A stretch of DNA of 64,000 bases from Egaibacter danicus. Lineage in GTDB: Bacteria; Pseudomonadota; Gammaproteobacteria; Burkholderiales; Burkholderiaceae_C. Positions 37,564 to 46,886 of the stretch are shown piece after piece. The position numbers were made by a program, and so were the translations under genes. The stretch is taken from NCBI GenBank assembly GCA_016707075.1, contig JADJII010000013.1:1-64000 (forward strand), written 5' to 3'. Numbering within the stretch: position 1 is the first letter of the stretch; the number at the start of each line of letters is the position of its first letter. The notes beneath the pieces are model-generated. The model saw only the letters and a program-made list of their open reading frames with translations, was not told the origin of the DNA and made no database searches.

Positions 37564-38602
37564 GCCCCCCGAAGCGGCCTCTCTTTCTCCCTCGCAGCGC
37601 GCCTGGCAGCGGTTCAGGCGCAACCGTCTGGGGTACTGGAGCCTGGTGATCTTCTGCGCGCTGGTGGTGTTGAGCCTGTTTGCCGAATTGATCTCCAACG
37701 ACCGCCCCTTGATCGTACGATATGAAGGGACAACCTATTTCCCCATGGTGAAAGACTATTCGGAGAAGACCTTTGGCGGCGACTTTGACACCACGACGGA
37801 CTACCTCGACCCCTTCATCCGCGAGCGACTGGCCAAAGACGGCAACTGGGCGCTGTTTGCACCCAACCCCTACGGCCCGAAAACGCTGAACTACTTCGCC
37901 AGGGAGCCCAATCCGTCGCGCCCGACGCGGGACAATCTGTTCGGCACCGATGACCGCGGGCGTGATCTGCTGGCGCAGCTGATTTACGGCTTTCGGGTCA
38001 GCGTGCTGTTTGCGCTGGCGCTGACCTTCACAGGTGTTCTGTTGGGCGTGATCACGGGCGCCCTGCAGGGGTTTTTCGGCGGCAAGACGGATCTGGCGTT
38101 CCAGCGGTTCATCGAAATCTGGAGCTCCATGCCGGAGCTGTACCTGCTGATCATCTTCAGTGCCGTTTTTGCACCGAGCATTGCCTTGCTGCTGATCCTG
38201 CTCAGTCTGTTTGGCTGGATGGGCCTGTCGGACTATGTGCGGGCCGAGTTCCTGCGCAACCGCCAGCTCGACTATGTGCGGGCGGCGCGGGCGCTGGGCG
38301 TGGGCAACTGGCACATCATTACGCGGCACATCCTGCCCAACAGCCTGACGCCCGTCGTGACGTTTTTGCCGTTTCGCATGAGTGGCGCGATTCTGGCGCT
38401 GACCTCGCTCGATTTTCTGGGCCTGGGCGTGCCGCCGGGGACGCCGTCGCTGGGCGAACTGCTGTCCCAGGGCAAAAACAACATCGACGCCTGGTGGATT
38501 TCGCTCTCCACCTTTGCAGTGCTGGTGATGACCTTGCTGCTGTTGACGTTCATGGGTGACGCCCTGCGCGACGCGCTGGACCCCAGAAAGTCAGACAAAT
38601 GA
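37547..38602 (+). CDS. yejE: Peptide ABC transporter permease (YejE-like)
   Basis: 351-residue second permease. GTG 37547, preceded by GGTGGA, overlaps the end of yejB by 17 bp; an ATG at 37529 is an in-frame alternative. N-terminal oligopeptide-permease C motif (QRFRRNRLGYWSLVIF, actually RAWQRFRRNRLGYW) and EAA loop LDYVRAARALGVGNWHIITR. It has the long periplasmic segment between TM1 and TM2 that is typical of YejE. Overlaps yejF by ATGA. Confidence 0.9.
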   Translation: MSSLTKPPEAASLSPSQRAWQRFRRNRLGYWSLVIFCALVVLSLFAELISNDRPLIVRYEGTTYFPMVKDYSEKTFGGDFDTTTDYLDPFIRERLAKDGNWALFAPNPYGPKTLNYFAREPNPSRPTRDNLFGTDDRGRDLLAQLIYGFRVSVLFALALTFTGVLLGVITGALQGFFGGKTDLAFQRFIEIWSSMPELYLLIIFSAVFAPSIALLLILLSLFGWMGLSDYVRAEFLRNRQLDYVRAARALGVGNWHIITRHILPNSLTPVVTFLPFRMSGAILALTSLDFLGLGVPPGTPSLGELLSQGKNNIDAWWISLSTFAVLVMTLLLLTFMGDALRDALDPRKSDK

Positions 38603-40308
38603 GTGCCCCCACGCTCGGCACTGATGTGTCCTCGCTGCCCCCCGAGGGGGCGCATTTCACCTTGGGGCGGCCCGGCGGCGAAACAGTTGCCCCCACGCCC
38701 CTGCTGGACGTGAAGGGCCTGCGCGTGTCTTTCGGCGGCAACGAGGTCGTCAAAGGGATCGATTTTTCCATTGCTCCGGGCGAAAAACTGGCGTTGGTGG
38801 GTGAATCCGGCTCTGGCAAAACGGTTACGGCACTCAGCCTTCTCCGTTTGGTGACCAATGCCAGTTTGAGTGGCAGCGCCCGATTCGCAGGCGCCCGGCT
38901 GGATGGCGGCCAGACGCCCGTCGATTTGATGACGATGCCCGAGCAGGCTCTGCGGGGCATTCGCGGGCGGGACATCGCCATGATCTTTCAGGAGCCGATG
39001 ACGGCCCTGAACCCGCTGTTCACCATAGGTGATCAGATTGCCGAAGTTATACAGCTAAAACAGGGTCTAGCCCCTGTCGAATGTGCGCAGGCAGCTATTA
39101 AATTAATAGCGAATACCGGTATTGCCGAGGCTGCACGCCGTGCGCGCTCGTACCCGCATCAGCTTTCCGGCGGGCAGCGCCAGCGGGCGATGATCGCCAT
39201 GGCACTCGCCTGCAAACCCAAACTGTTGCTGGCCGATGAACCCACGACGGCGCTGGATGTGACGGTGCGCGGGCAGATACTGGACCTGCTGACCAGTCTG
39301 CAAAAAGAGTACGGCATGGCCGTGCTGATGATCACACACGACCTGAACCTGGTGCACCGGTTTGCTGACCGCGTGGCGGTGATGGAAAAGGGGTTGATCG
39401 TCGAACAGGGGCCCACTGCTGACGTGTTTGCCAGTCCCCAACACCCCTACACGGTCAAACTGATCGACAGCAGGCCGGTGCGCGATGTGGTGGAAGCCCA
39501 AACGATCACGCCAGCCACCGCTTTGGTGGACGCCACAAGCCTGAGTGTCAATTACCCGGTGCCTCTGCCAGGCTTTCGTGGCTGGTTTGGCAAAGGACAG
39601 TTCGCGGCGCTCAAGCAGGTGAACTGCCGGGTGAAACCGGGTCAGACACTGGGCGTGATTGGCGAGTCTGGCTCCGGCAAATCCACGCTGGCACTGGCTG
39701 TACTGGGTCTGTTGCCCTTTTCAGGTGAGTTGGCGGTCATGGGAAAGACCTGGAGCCGCAATACGCAGCAGGACAAGGACATGCGCCGTACGCTACAGGT
39801 GGTTTTTCAGGACCCGTTCTCGTCGCTGTCGCCACGGCTGACCATTGAAGAAATCGTCGGGGAGGGGCTTCTGGTTCATTTCCCCGGGTTGTCCGCCGAC
39901 CAGCGGCGGCAAAAAGTGCTGGCTGCGCTGGCTGATGTGGGCATCGAGTCGGCGCAGCTGCAGGGCCTGCTGGCCCGCTATCCACACGAATTCTCGGGTG
40001 GCCAGCGCCAGCGGATTGCCATTGCCCGTGCTCTGGTGGTCCAGCCCCAGGTGCTGGTGCTGGATGAACCCACCAGCGCGCTGGACGTGACCATTCAGAA
40101 ACAGGTTTTGCAGCTGTTGCAGCGCCTGCAACGGGACCGGGGCCTGAGCTACCTGCTTATCACCCACGACGTGGACGTGATTCGGGCCATGGCCCACGAT
40201 GTGATCGTCATGAAAGACGGAGAAATTGTCGAGTCTGGGCCTATATCGACCGTCTTTGACGCCCCCACCCACGACTACACCCGGACTTTGCTGAAAGCCA
40301 CTGGATAA
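38599..40308 (+). CDS. yejF: Peptide ABC transporter double ATPase (YejF-like)
   Basis: 569-residue protein with two ABC ATPase domains. Walker A GESGSGKTVTAL (about 73) and GESGSGKSTLAL (about 354); ABC signatures QLSGGQRQRAM and EFSGGQRQRIA; Walker B LLADEPTTALD and LVLDEPTSALD. Residues about 3-27 come from a GC-rich dispersed repeat, and residues about 155-171 from an in-frame palindrome-ended repeat placed just before the first signature. ATG overlaps the yejE stop. The two-domain form distinguishes YejF from the DppD/DppF pair. Confidence 0.93.
   Translation: MSAPTLGTDVSSLPPEGAHFTLGRPGGETVAPTPLLDVKGLRVSFGGNEVVKGIDFSIAPGEKLALVGESGSGKTVTALSLLRLVTNASLSGSARFAGARLDGGQTPVDLMTMPEQALRGIRGRDIAMIFQEPMTALNPLFTIGDQIAEVIQLKQGLAPVECAQAAIKLIANTGIAEAARRARSYPHQLSGGQRQRAMIAMALACKPKLLLADEPTTALDVTVRGQILDLLTSLQKEYGMAVLMITHDLNLVHRFADRVAVMEKGLIVEQGPTADVFASPQHPYTVKLIDSRPVRDVVEAQTITPATALVDATSLSVNYPVPLPGFRGWFGKGQFAALKQVNCRVKPGQTLGVIGESGSGKSTLALAVLGLLPFSGELAVMGKTWSRNTQQDKDMRRTLQVVFQDPFSSLSPRLTIEEIVGEGLLVHFPGLSADQRRQKVLAALADVGIESAQLQGLLARYPHEFSGGQRQRIAIARALVVQPQVLVLDEPTSALDVTIQKQVLQLLQRLQRDRGLSYLLITHDVDVIRAMAHDVIVMKDGEIVESGPISTVFDAPTHDYTRTLLKATG
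38607..38680. repeat. GC-rich dispersed repeat, second family, copy 2 (start of yejF)
   Basis: CCCCACGCTCGGCAC, TCGCTGCCCCCCGAGGGGG and CTTGGGGCGGCCCGGCGG. It contains the palindrome CCCCCCGAGGGGG and shares three ordered blocks with 12600-12667. It is translated as the first residues of YejF, ahead of the conserved ATPase start LLDVKGLRVSFGG. Confidence 0.55.
39052..39110 (+). repeat. Dispersed palindrome-ended repeat, copy 8 (inside yejF)
   Basis: GGGTCTAGCCCCTGTCGAAT, GTGCGCAGGCA and the 17-nt end GCTATTAAATTAATAGC (39094-39110), a perfect palindrome. In frame, encoding VECAQAAIKLIAN in YejF. Confidence 0.85.
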
Positions 40309-40367
40309 TCCGTTAAAAATCAAGGTACTTAGCACAAATTTGCAGTACAATCCAAGCTCACGACCAA

Positions 40368-40397
40368 ACGGGCGGGTATCTACCGCCCGTTTTTTTT
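40368..40397 (+). terminator. Rho-independent terminator between yejF and rimP
   Basis: 8-bp stem ACGGGCGG / CCGCCCGT with a 7-nt loop, followed by eight T. Outer bases (CGACCAA and TTGGTCG) extend the pairing across the T run, so the structure could also act in a regulated way ahead of rimP. A TACAAT box (40346-40351) lies just upstream but has no clear -35 partner. Confidence 0.8.
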
Positions 40398-40429
40398 GGT
40401 CGATTGTTTTTGGGGTGGGTTGATTTCAA

Positions 40430-41029
40430 GTGGCGCTACAGGAAATTGTTGAGCAGACGGTAACCGGTCTCGGGTACGACCTCGTGGAGGTTGTTCGCTC
40501 GGCTGGTGGCCTGCTTCGCATCACGATTGACCTGCCCTGGACGCCGTCTGGAGATGCTGCTGCAGGTGAGCAGTTCGTCACAGTGGAAGATTGCGAGAAG
40601 GTGACCCGACAGCTGCAGTTTGCGCTGGAGGTTGATGGCGCTGACTACAAGCGCCTCGAGGTGTCCTCGCCTGGTATTGATCGTCCGTTGCGACACGAGA
40701 AGGATTTTGAACGGTTTGCCGGTCAGGTGATTGATATCACGTTGAAGGCGCCTATGGGTGTTGCGGCGGCAGGTCAGGTGAGCGCCAATCGCAAGAAATT
40801 TCGCGGCACGCTGGAGCGAGTGGCCCGCGCGGAAGGACAGGATGGAGCGGCCGTATCGGGTCAGTGGCAAGTCGTCTGGAGTGACGAGCCGGTGGTCAAG
40901 CCAGGGCAGCGGGTGAGCAAGAAGCGGCCCCCTGCACCGGTACAGGCGTTGGGGTTTTCGCTGGATGAATTGCGGGAAGCGCGGTTGGCGCCGATTGTGA
41001 GCTTTAAAGGGCGCGGCGCCAAAGATTAG
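40430..41029 (+). CDS. rimP: Ribosome maturation factor RimP
   Basis: 199-residue factor for 30S subunit maturation. GTG start at 40430 gives the standard opening ALQEIVEQTVTGLGYDLVEV; the conserved VSSPGIDRPLRHEKDFERFAG block lies near residue 82. A basic linker after residue 120 makes it longer than E. coli RimP (150), as is common in Burkholderiales. First gene of the rimP-nusA-infB-rbfA-truB cluster. Confidence 0.93.
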   Translation: MALQEIVEQTVTGLGYDLVEVVRSAGGLLRITIDLPWTPSGDAAAGEQFVTVEDCEKVTRQLQFALEVDGADYKRLEVSSPGIDRPLRHEKDFERFAGQVIDITLKAPMGVAAAGQVSANRKKFRGTLERVARAEGQDGAAVSGQWQVVWSDEPVVKPGQRVSKKRPPAPVQALGFSLDELREARLAPIVSFKGRGAKD

Positions 41030-41085
41030 GCATTTTTTAGTCGGTATCTGTATTTGTTGAATTGAGAGTTCAGGAGAGTCATGGC

Positions 41086-42582
41086 ATGAATCGCGAAATG
41101 TTGATGTTGGTGGAAGCCATTTCACGCGAAAAAAGCGTTGAGCGTGATGTGGTGTTTGGTGCTGTTGAAGCAGCGCTGGCCCAGGCCACAAAGAAGCTTT
41201 ACCCTGGTGAAGTGGATATCCGCGTGGCGGTGGATCGCGACAATGGCACTTACGAGACATTCCGTCGCTGGCACGTGGTGCCCGACGAGGCAGGTCTGCA
41301 ACTGCCTGAGCAGGAAATTCTGCTGTTTGAAGCCAAAGAGCAGATTCCTGATATCGAGGTGGATGAGTACATCGAGGAAACAGTCGAATCTGTGCCGATT
41401 GGTCGTATTGGCGCCATGGCGGCCAAACAGGTCATCCTGCAGAAGATTCGTGACGCCGAGCGTGAAATGTTGCTCAACGATTTCATGTCGCGCGGTGACA
41501 AGATCTTCGTGGGCACTGTCAAGCGCATGGACAAGGGCGACATCATTGTTGAAAGTGGTCGTGTGGAAGGCCGCTTGCGACGTAGCGAGATGATCCCGAA
41601 GGAAAATCTGCGCTCCGGGGACCGTGTTCGCGCCATGATCATGGAGGTGGACCTGACGTTGCGCGGCGCGCCGATCATTTTGTCGCGTTCTGCGCCCGAG
41701 TTCATGATCGAGCTGTTCCGCCAGGAGGTGCCCGAGATCGAGCAGGGCCTGCTGGAGATCAAATCCTGCGCCCGTGACCCTGGTTCACGCGCCAAAATTG
41801 CCGTGTTGTCGCATGATAAACGGGTGGACCCCATTGGTACCTGCGTTGGCGTGCGCGGTACCCGTGTGAACGGCGTCACCAACGAGCTCGCTGGCGAGCG
41901 AGTGGATATTGTGTTGTGGAGTGAAGACCCGGCGCAGTTTGTGATTGGCGCATTGGCTCCAGCCAACGTCTCTTCCATCGTGGTGGACGAAGAACGTCAT
42001 GCCATGGATGTGGTGGTGGACGAAGAAAATCTTGCGATTGCCATTGGTCGTGGCGGTCAGAACGTGCGCCTGGCTTCCGAGCTGACAGGCTGGAAAATCA
42101 ACATCATGGATGCTGCGGAATCCGCACAAAAGCAGGCCAATGAAACCGACTCCGGCCGCAAGCTGTTCATGGAAAAACTGGATGTGGACGAGGAAATCGC
42201 CGATCTGCTGATCGCCGAAGGCTTCACCAGCCTGGAGCAGATTGCCTACGTTCCACTGGAAGAGATGCTTGAGATAGAAAGCTTTGACGAAGATACCGTC
42301 AACGAATTGCGCACTCGCGCAAAAGATGCTTTGCTGACCATGGAAATTGCGCACGAAGAAAACGTCGAAGAAGTCTCGATGGACTTGCGTGACCTGGAAG
42401 GCCTCACGCCTGAACTGATTGGCAAGCTGGCCGACAGCGGCGTGCACACCCGCGACGATCTGGCCGATTTGGCCGTTGACGAGCTCACTGAAATCACCGG
42501 CCAGTCTGCGGACGAAGCCAAGACCCTGATCATGAAAGCGCGCGAGCATTGGTTTGCCAATGACGCCGCTTCTCAAGAGTAA
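41086..42582 (+). CDS. nusA: Transcription termination/antitermination factor NusA
   Basis: 498 residues from ATG 41086 (MNREMLMLVEAISREKSVER), preceded by CAGGAGAG at suitable spacing. N-terminal RNA-polymerase-binding domain, S1 domain (about 135-200), two KH domains (about 200-345, with ERVDIVLWSEDPAQFV and GRGGQNVRLA), and two C-terminal acidic repeats (about 365-490), as in E. coli NusA. Confidence 0.96.
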   Translation: MNREMLMLVEAISREKSVERDVVFGAVEAALAQATKKLYPGEVDIRVAVDRDNGTYETFRRWHVVPDEAGLQLPEQEILLFEAKEQIPDIEVDEYIEETVESVPIGRIGAMAAKQVILQKIRDAEREMLLNDFMSRGDKIFVGTVKRMDKGDIIVESGRVEGRLRRSEMIPKENLRSGDRVRAMIMEVDLTLRGAPIILSRSAPEFMIELFRQEVPEIEQGLLEIKSCARDPGSRAKIAVLSHDKRVDPIGTCVGVRGTRVNGVTNELAGERVDIVLWSEDPAQFVIGALAPANVSSIVVDEERHAMDVVVDEENLAIAIGRGGQNVRLASELTGWKINIMDAAESAQKQANETDSGRKLFMEKLDVDEEIADLLIAEGFTSLEQIAYVPLEEMLEIESFDEDTVNELRTRAKDALLTMEIAHEENVEEVSMDLRDLEGLTPELIGKLADSGVHTRDDLADLAVDELTEITGQSADEAKTLIMKAREHWFANDAASQE

Positions 42583-42609
42583 TGGTCATGAAAAAAGGTT
42601 ACATAACAA

Positions 42610-45492
42610 ATGTCCAGTACGACCGTCGCCGAGTTTGCAACCGAACTCAAAAAACCAACCGATACGCTGCTTGAGCAGCTCAAAGCTGCCGGGGTAGCCA
42701 AATCGACCGCGTCTGACACCCTGTCTGACGCTGACAAGCACAGCTTGCTGAACTACCTGCAGACCAGTCATGGCACCGCCACAGGAGAGCGGAAAAAGAT
42801 CACGCTGGTGAAGAAATCCACCACGGAAATCAAACAGGCTGACTCCACCGGTAAAGCGCGAACCATTCAGGTTGAGGTGCGCAAAAAACGCACGTTCGTG
42901 CGTCGTGACGAAGCTGCAGATGGTGCGACTGAGGGAGAAGTGTCAGCGCCGGAAAAAATGACTGAGTCGGTGTCCGTGATTGACAACGCCGAGTTGGCTC
43001 GCCGTGAAGAAGAAGCCCGGCGCCAGGCTGAGTTGATCCGTCGCCAGGAAGAGGATTTGGTTGAAAAGCGCCGCCTGAGGGAAGACGCTGAAAAACGCGA
43101 GCGCGAAGCGGAAGAGCGTGCAGCCAGCTACGCGGCAGCCGAAGACCAAAAGAAGAACCTGGCCTCAACCACCAAGACGGAAGCCACTGAGGAAGCCGTT
43201 AACGCAGCTGCAGCACGTGCCACGGCGCAGGCTGAGACGCGCGAAAAGGCCGCAGCTGAATCCAAGGCCCGGGCTGATGAAGAAGTTGCCCGCGCTGCTG
43301 ACTTGGGTGATCGGCGTCGTAGGGCCGAGGCCGAGGCCGCTGCCATCCGGATGATGATGTCCGCACCGGCCAAGAAGGCCCCGGTAGTCAAGAAACCGGA
43401 AGAACTCAAACCGGCTGTTGGAGCTGATGGCAAGGCGGGCATGAAGGGCACGCTGCACAAGCCGGCTGCTGGAACTGTTGCAGCCAAACCTGCCAAGTCG
43501 GGTCCTGCAGGCGCGCCGGGTGCTGGAGCCCCTGGCTCCGGCAAAGAAGTCAAGTCGGCGAAGCTTTCCAGCAGTTGGGCGGGGGACCCTGCCAAGAAGA
43601 AGGCCATTCCAACCCGTGGCGACACGGGCGCGGGCGCGGGCCGTGCCAGCAACTGGCGTGGCGGACCACGCGGACGTCGTGGCAGCAATGATCGGGATCG
43701 TGAAGAACACACCCAGGCAGCGCCGGCGGAAGCCCGCGTGCTGGAAGTGCATGTGCCGGAGACCATCACCGTGGCCGAACTGGCGCACAAGATGGCCGTC
43801 AAGGCATCGGAGGTGATCAAGCACCTGATGAAGCTGGGCCAGATGGTCACCATCAACCAGCCGCTGGACCAGGACACCGCCATGATTCTGGTGGAAGAAA
43901 TGGGCCATAAAGCCATCGTGGCGTCACTGGACGATCCGGAAGCCTTCACGGTTGACGAGGTATCCCAGCAAGAAGCTGAGTCGTTGCCGCGAGCGCCTGT
44001 GGTCACGGTCATGGGCCACGTCGACCACGGCAAGACCTCCTTGCTGGACTACATCCGTCGGGCGAAAGTGGCCTCGGGCGAAGCCGGGGGCATTACCCAG
44101 CACATTGGTGCCTACCACGTGGAAACCCCGCGCGGCATGGTGTCGTTTCTCGATACCCCGGGTCACGAGGCGTTCTCCGCCATGCGTGCCCGTGGTGCCA
44201 ATGCCACTGACATCGTCATTCTGGTGGTGGCAGCTGATGACGGCGTCATGCCTCAAACGAAGGAAGCCATCAAGCACGCCAAGGCGGCGGGTGTACCCAT
44301 CGTGGTGGCCGTCAACAAGATCGACAAGCCTGATGCCAACCCCGAGCGTGTGAAAAACGAACTGGTGGTGGAAGAGGTGATCCCGGAAGAGTTCGGTGGC
44401 AATTCACCCTTCGTCTCGGTTTCCGCCAAGACCGGTCAGGGCATCGACGAGTTGCTCGAACAGGTGTTGTTGCAGGCCGAGGTGCTGGAACTCAAGGCCC
44501 CGGTCGATGCCATGGCCAAAGGCCTGGTGATTGAAGCGCGTCTGGACAAGGGCCGCGGCCCGGTTGCCACCATCCTGGTGCAGTCCGGCACGCTGAAAAC
44601 TGGTGATGTGGTGCTGGCGGGTCAAACCTACGGTCGCGTGCGCGCCATGCTGGACGAAAACGGCAAGACCATCAAGACCGCTGGCCCGTCGATTCCAGTG
44701 GAAATTCAGGGTCTGACCGAGGTGCCGCAAGCAGGTGATGAGTTCATGGTGCTGGCAGACGAGCGCCGCGCCCGTGAAATCGCAACCTATCGCGCAGGCA
44801 AGTTCCGCAATACCAAGCTGGCCAAGCAGCAGGCATCCAAGCTGGAAAACATGTTCACCGACATGACTGCTGGCGAGGTGAAGCTGGTTCCCATCATCGT
44901 CAAAGCCGACGTGCAGGGTTCTCAGGAAGCGCTGGCCCAGTCGCTGCTCAAGCTCTCGACCGACGAGGTCAAGGTGCAACTGGTTTACGCTGCCGTGGGT
45001 GCCATCAGCGAGTCCGATGTCAATCTGGCAATTGCTGCCAAGGCCGTCATCATCGGGTTCAACACCCGGGCCGACGCCGGTGCGCGCAAACTGGCCGAGA
45101 ACAACGGTGTGGACATCCGTTACTACGACATCATTTATGACGCTGTGGATGAGCTCAAGCTCGCCATGTCAGGCATGTTGACGCCAGACAAAAAGGAAGA
45201 AGTCATCGGCACTGCGGAGATTCGCCAGGTGTTCAAGGTGTCCAAGATCGGCTCCATTGCCGGTTGTATGGTTACCGCAGGCGTCGTGCGCCGCACGGCG
45301 CGTCTGCGCCTGTTGCGCGACAACATGGTCATCTTCACCGGTGAACTGGACTCGCTCAAGCGCTTCAAGGATGATGCGAAGGAAGTCAAGGAAAGCTTCG
45401 AGTGCGGCCTGAACATCAAGAACTACAACGACATTCAAGAGGGTGACGTGCTGGAGTTCTTCGAGATTCGCGAAGTGGCGCGTACCCTGTAA
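42610..45492 (+). CDS. infB: Translation initiation factor IF-2
   Basis: 960-residue GTPase that places initiator tRNA. N-terminal IF2_N domain (TVAEFATELKKPTDTLLEQL), then a long Ala/Glu/Lys-rich charged helix (about 130-250) and an Ala/Gly/Pro linker. G domain begins at about 468 with VMGHVDHGKTSLLD, then DTPGHEAF and VNKIDKPDAN, followed by domains II-IV. Length normal for betaproteobacteria. Long open frames on the opposite strand are GC-rich artefacts. Confidence 0.97.
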   Translation: MSSTTVAEFATELKKPTDTLLEQLKAAGVAKSTASDTLSDADKHSLLNYLQTSHGTATGERKKITLVKKSTTEIKQADSTGKARTIQVEVRKKRTFVRRDEAADGATEGEVSAPEKMTESVSVIDNAELARREEEARRQAELIRRQEEDLVEKRRLREDAEKREREAEERAASYAAAEDQKKNLASTTKTEATEEAVNAAAARATAQAETREKAAAESKARADEEVARAADLGDRRRRAEAEAAAIRMMMSAPAKKAPVVKKPEELKPAVGADGKAGMKGTLHKPAAGTVAAKPAKSGPAGAPGAGAPGSGKEVKSAKLSSSWAGDPAKKKAIPTRGDTGAGAGRASNWRGGPRGRRGSNDRDREEHTQAAPAEARVLEVHVPETITVAELAHKMAVKASEVIKHLMKLGQMVTINQPLDQDTAMILVEEMGHKAIVASLDDPEAFTVDEVSQQEAESLPRAPVVTVMGHVDHGKTSLLDYIRRAKVASGEAGGITQHIGAYHVETPRGMVSFLDTPGHEAFSAMRARGANATDIVILVVAADDGVMPQTKEAIKHAKAAGVPIVVAVNKIDKPDANPERVKNELVVEEVIPEEFGGNSPFVSVSAKTGQGIDELLEQVLLQAEVLELKAPVDAMAKGLVIEARLDKGRGPVATILVQSGTLKTGDVVLAGQTYGRVRAMLDENGKTIKTAGPSIPVEIQGLTEVPQAGDEFMVLADERRAREIATYRAGKFRNTKLAKQQASKLENMFTDMTAGEVKLVPIIVKADVQGSQEALAQSLLKLSTDEVKVQLVYAAVGAISESDVNLAIAAKAVIIGFNTRADAGARKLAENNGVDIRYYDIIYDAVDELKLAMSGMLTPDKKEEVIGTAEIRQVFKVSKIGSIAGCMVTAGVVRRTARLRLLRDNMVIFTGELDSLKRFKDDAKEVKESFECGLNIKNYNDIQEGDVLEFFEIREVARTL

Positions 45493-45504
45493 CTTGCTGC
45501 CAAT

Positions 45505-45876
45505 ATGGCCACGAAAAAGTCCACCACTCCCAACCGAAGCTTCAAGGTTGCCGATCAGATCCAGCGTGACCTGACAGAGTTGATCGCGCGCGAGTTGAAA
45601 GACCCGCGCGTTGGGATGGTGACCATTCAGGCCGTGGAGGTGACGCCAGACTATGCCCACGCCAAGGTGTTTTTCAGCCTGCTGGTGGGAGATTCCAAAG
45701 CCTGCGAAGAGGGTTTGAACCAGGCAGCGGGGTTTTTGCGCGCTGGTCTGTTCAAGCGCCTGCATATTCACACCGTGCCCACGCTGCACTTCATTTTTGA
45801 CCGTACCACGGAGCGCGCTGCCGACATGAATGCCCTGATAGCACGGGCTGTGTCCTCGCGCGCAAAGGAAGACTGA
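45505..45876 (+). CDS. rbfA: 30S ribosome-binding factor A
   Basis: 123-residue cold-shock-linked 30S maturation factor with a KH-like fold. NRSFKVADQIQRDLTELIAR and DPRVGMVTIQAVEVTPDYAH are family-typical. It begins 12 bp after infB and ends 4 bp before truB. Length normal. Confidence 0.95.
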   Translation: MATKKSTTPNRSFKVADQIQRDLTELIARELKDPRVGMVTIQAVEVTPDYAHAKVFFSLLVGDSKACEEGLNQAAGFLRAGLFKRLHIHTVPTLHFIFDRTTERAADMNALIARAVSSRAKED

Positions 45877-45880
45877 CCCT

Positions 45881-46873
45881 ATGAATGCGCCGCGTGCACG
45901 GGTTGCCAGGCGCCCCGTGCATGGGGTGCTGCTGCTGGACAAGCCTCTGGGCTGGTCCAGCAACGATGCTTTGCAGAAAGTGAAGTGGTTGCTGCGGGCG
46001 GAGAAAGCCGGCCACACGGGTACGCTGGATCCATTGGCCACTGGCGTGTTGCCTTTGTGCTTTGGGGCCGCTACCAAATTCAGTCAACTACAGCTGGATG
46101 CCGACAAAACCTACGAGGCAGTGGCCCGTCTGGGCATCAAAACCTCAACCGGTGATGCAGAAGGCGATGTGATTGAAACCCGTCCGGTGAACCTGAGCGC
46201 GGGCGACCTGGAAAAAGTCGCAGCCCGGTTCACCGGGCCAATCCAGCAAACGCCACCGATGCACAGCGCATTGAAGAAAGATGGCAAGGCCTTATATGAG
46301 TATGCCCGGGCCGGCATTGAAGTGGAACGCGAGCCACGTGCCGTCACCATTCACGAACTGAAAGTGACCCTGGCTTCCGACAGCAATGCGCAACCAGCTA
46401 TTAAAATGATAGTGAAGTGCAGCAAGGGAACGTATATCCGCACGCTGGGTGAAGATATTGGGGAAGCGCTGGGCTGTGGCGCGCACCTGTCGGCACTGCG
46501 CCGGACCGAGACCGGCGGCTTCCCGGAGCGTCAATGCGTGACGCTGGAAGCGCTGGAAGCCATGAACGATGACGAGCGCCTGACCTGTGTCATGCCGGTG
46601 GATTCCCTGCTTCAAGGTCACGTTGTCGTCACGCTGGATGAAGACAATGCAGGTCGTTTCCTGAGCGGCCTGCGGCGACGGGGTAACTGGCCGGATGCTG
46701 CCCAGGTGGCGGTCTATGGGCCAAAAACCGCATTATTGGGTACCGCCCACATCAGGGGCGGTGAATTGATTCCCGGACGTTTGTTGAGTCCTCTGGAGGT
46801 CAGGGAATCCAGTGCTCAACACACATTGACAGCGCTGCCCGTGACACGGCTGGCAGAGACAGAACAGATTTAA
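45881..46873 (+). CDS. truB: tRNA pseudouridine(55) synthase TruB
   Basis: 330-residue synthase of pseudouridine 55 in the T loop. HGVLLLDKPLGWSSNDALQK and catalytic Asp in GHTGTLDPLATGVLPLC are present, plus a C-terminal PUA-like region. A 17-nt sequence resembling the end of the dispersed repeats lies in frame at 46397-46413, just before the conserved CSKGTYIRTLGEDIGEAL. Otherwise length and order are normal. Confidence 0.95.
   Translation: MNAPRARVARRPVHGVLLLDKPLGWSSNDALQKVKWLLRAEKAGHTGTLDPLATGVLPLCFGAATKFSQLQLDADKTYEAVARLGIKTSTGDAEGDVIETRPVNLSAGDLEKVAARFTGPIQQTPPMHSALKKDGKALYEYARAGIEVEREPRAVTIHELKVTLASDSNAQPAIKMIVKCSKGTYIRTLGEDIGEALGCGAHLSALRRTETGGFPERQCVTLEALEAMNDDERLTCVMPVDSLLQGHVVVTLDEDNAGRFLSGLRRRGNWPDAAQVAVYGPKTALLGTAHIRGGELIPGRLLSPLEVRESSAQHTLTALPVTRLAETEQI
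46397..46413 (+). repeat. Possible solo repeat end, copy 9 (inside truB)
   Basis: GCTATTAAAATGATAGT matches the 17-nt palindromic end of the dispersed repeats, preceded by CA, but the remaining element is absent. It encodes AIKMIV in TruB. It may be an eroded copy or chance. Confidence 0.35.
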
Positions 46874-46886
46874 GAGAAAGTGAACC

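Noticed and set aside
40329..40351. TTAGCA ... TACAAT as a sigma-70 promoter for rimP
   Set aside because: The spacing is about 11 bp, too short, and the terminator lies just downstream; only the -10-like box was noted.
42596..42611. TTACATAACAAAT before infB as a second dif-like site
   Set aside because: It matches only a few bases of one arm and lacks the TGTATA centre.
46397..46413. A full repeat copy in truB
   Set aside because: Only the 17-nt end is recognisable and the flanks are normal TruB codons, so it is kept only as a low-confidence solo end.
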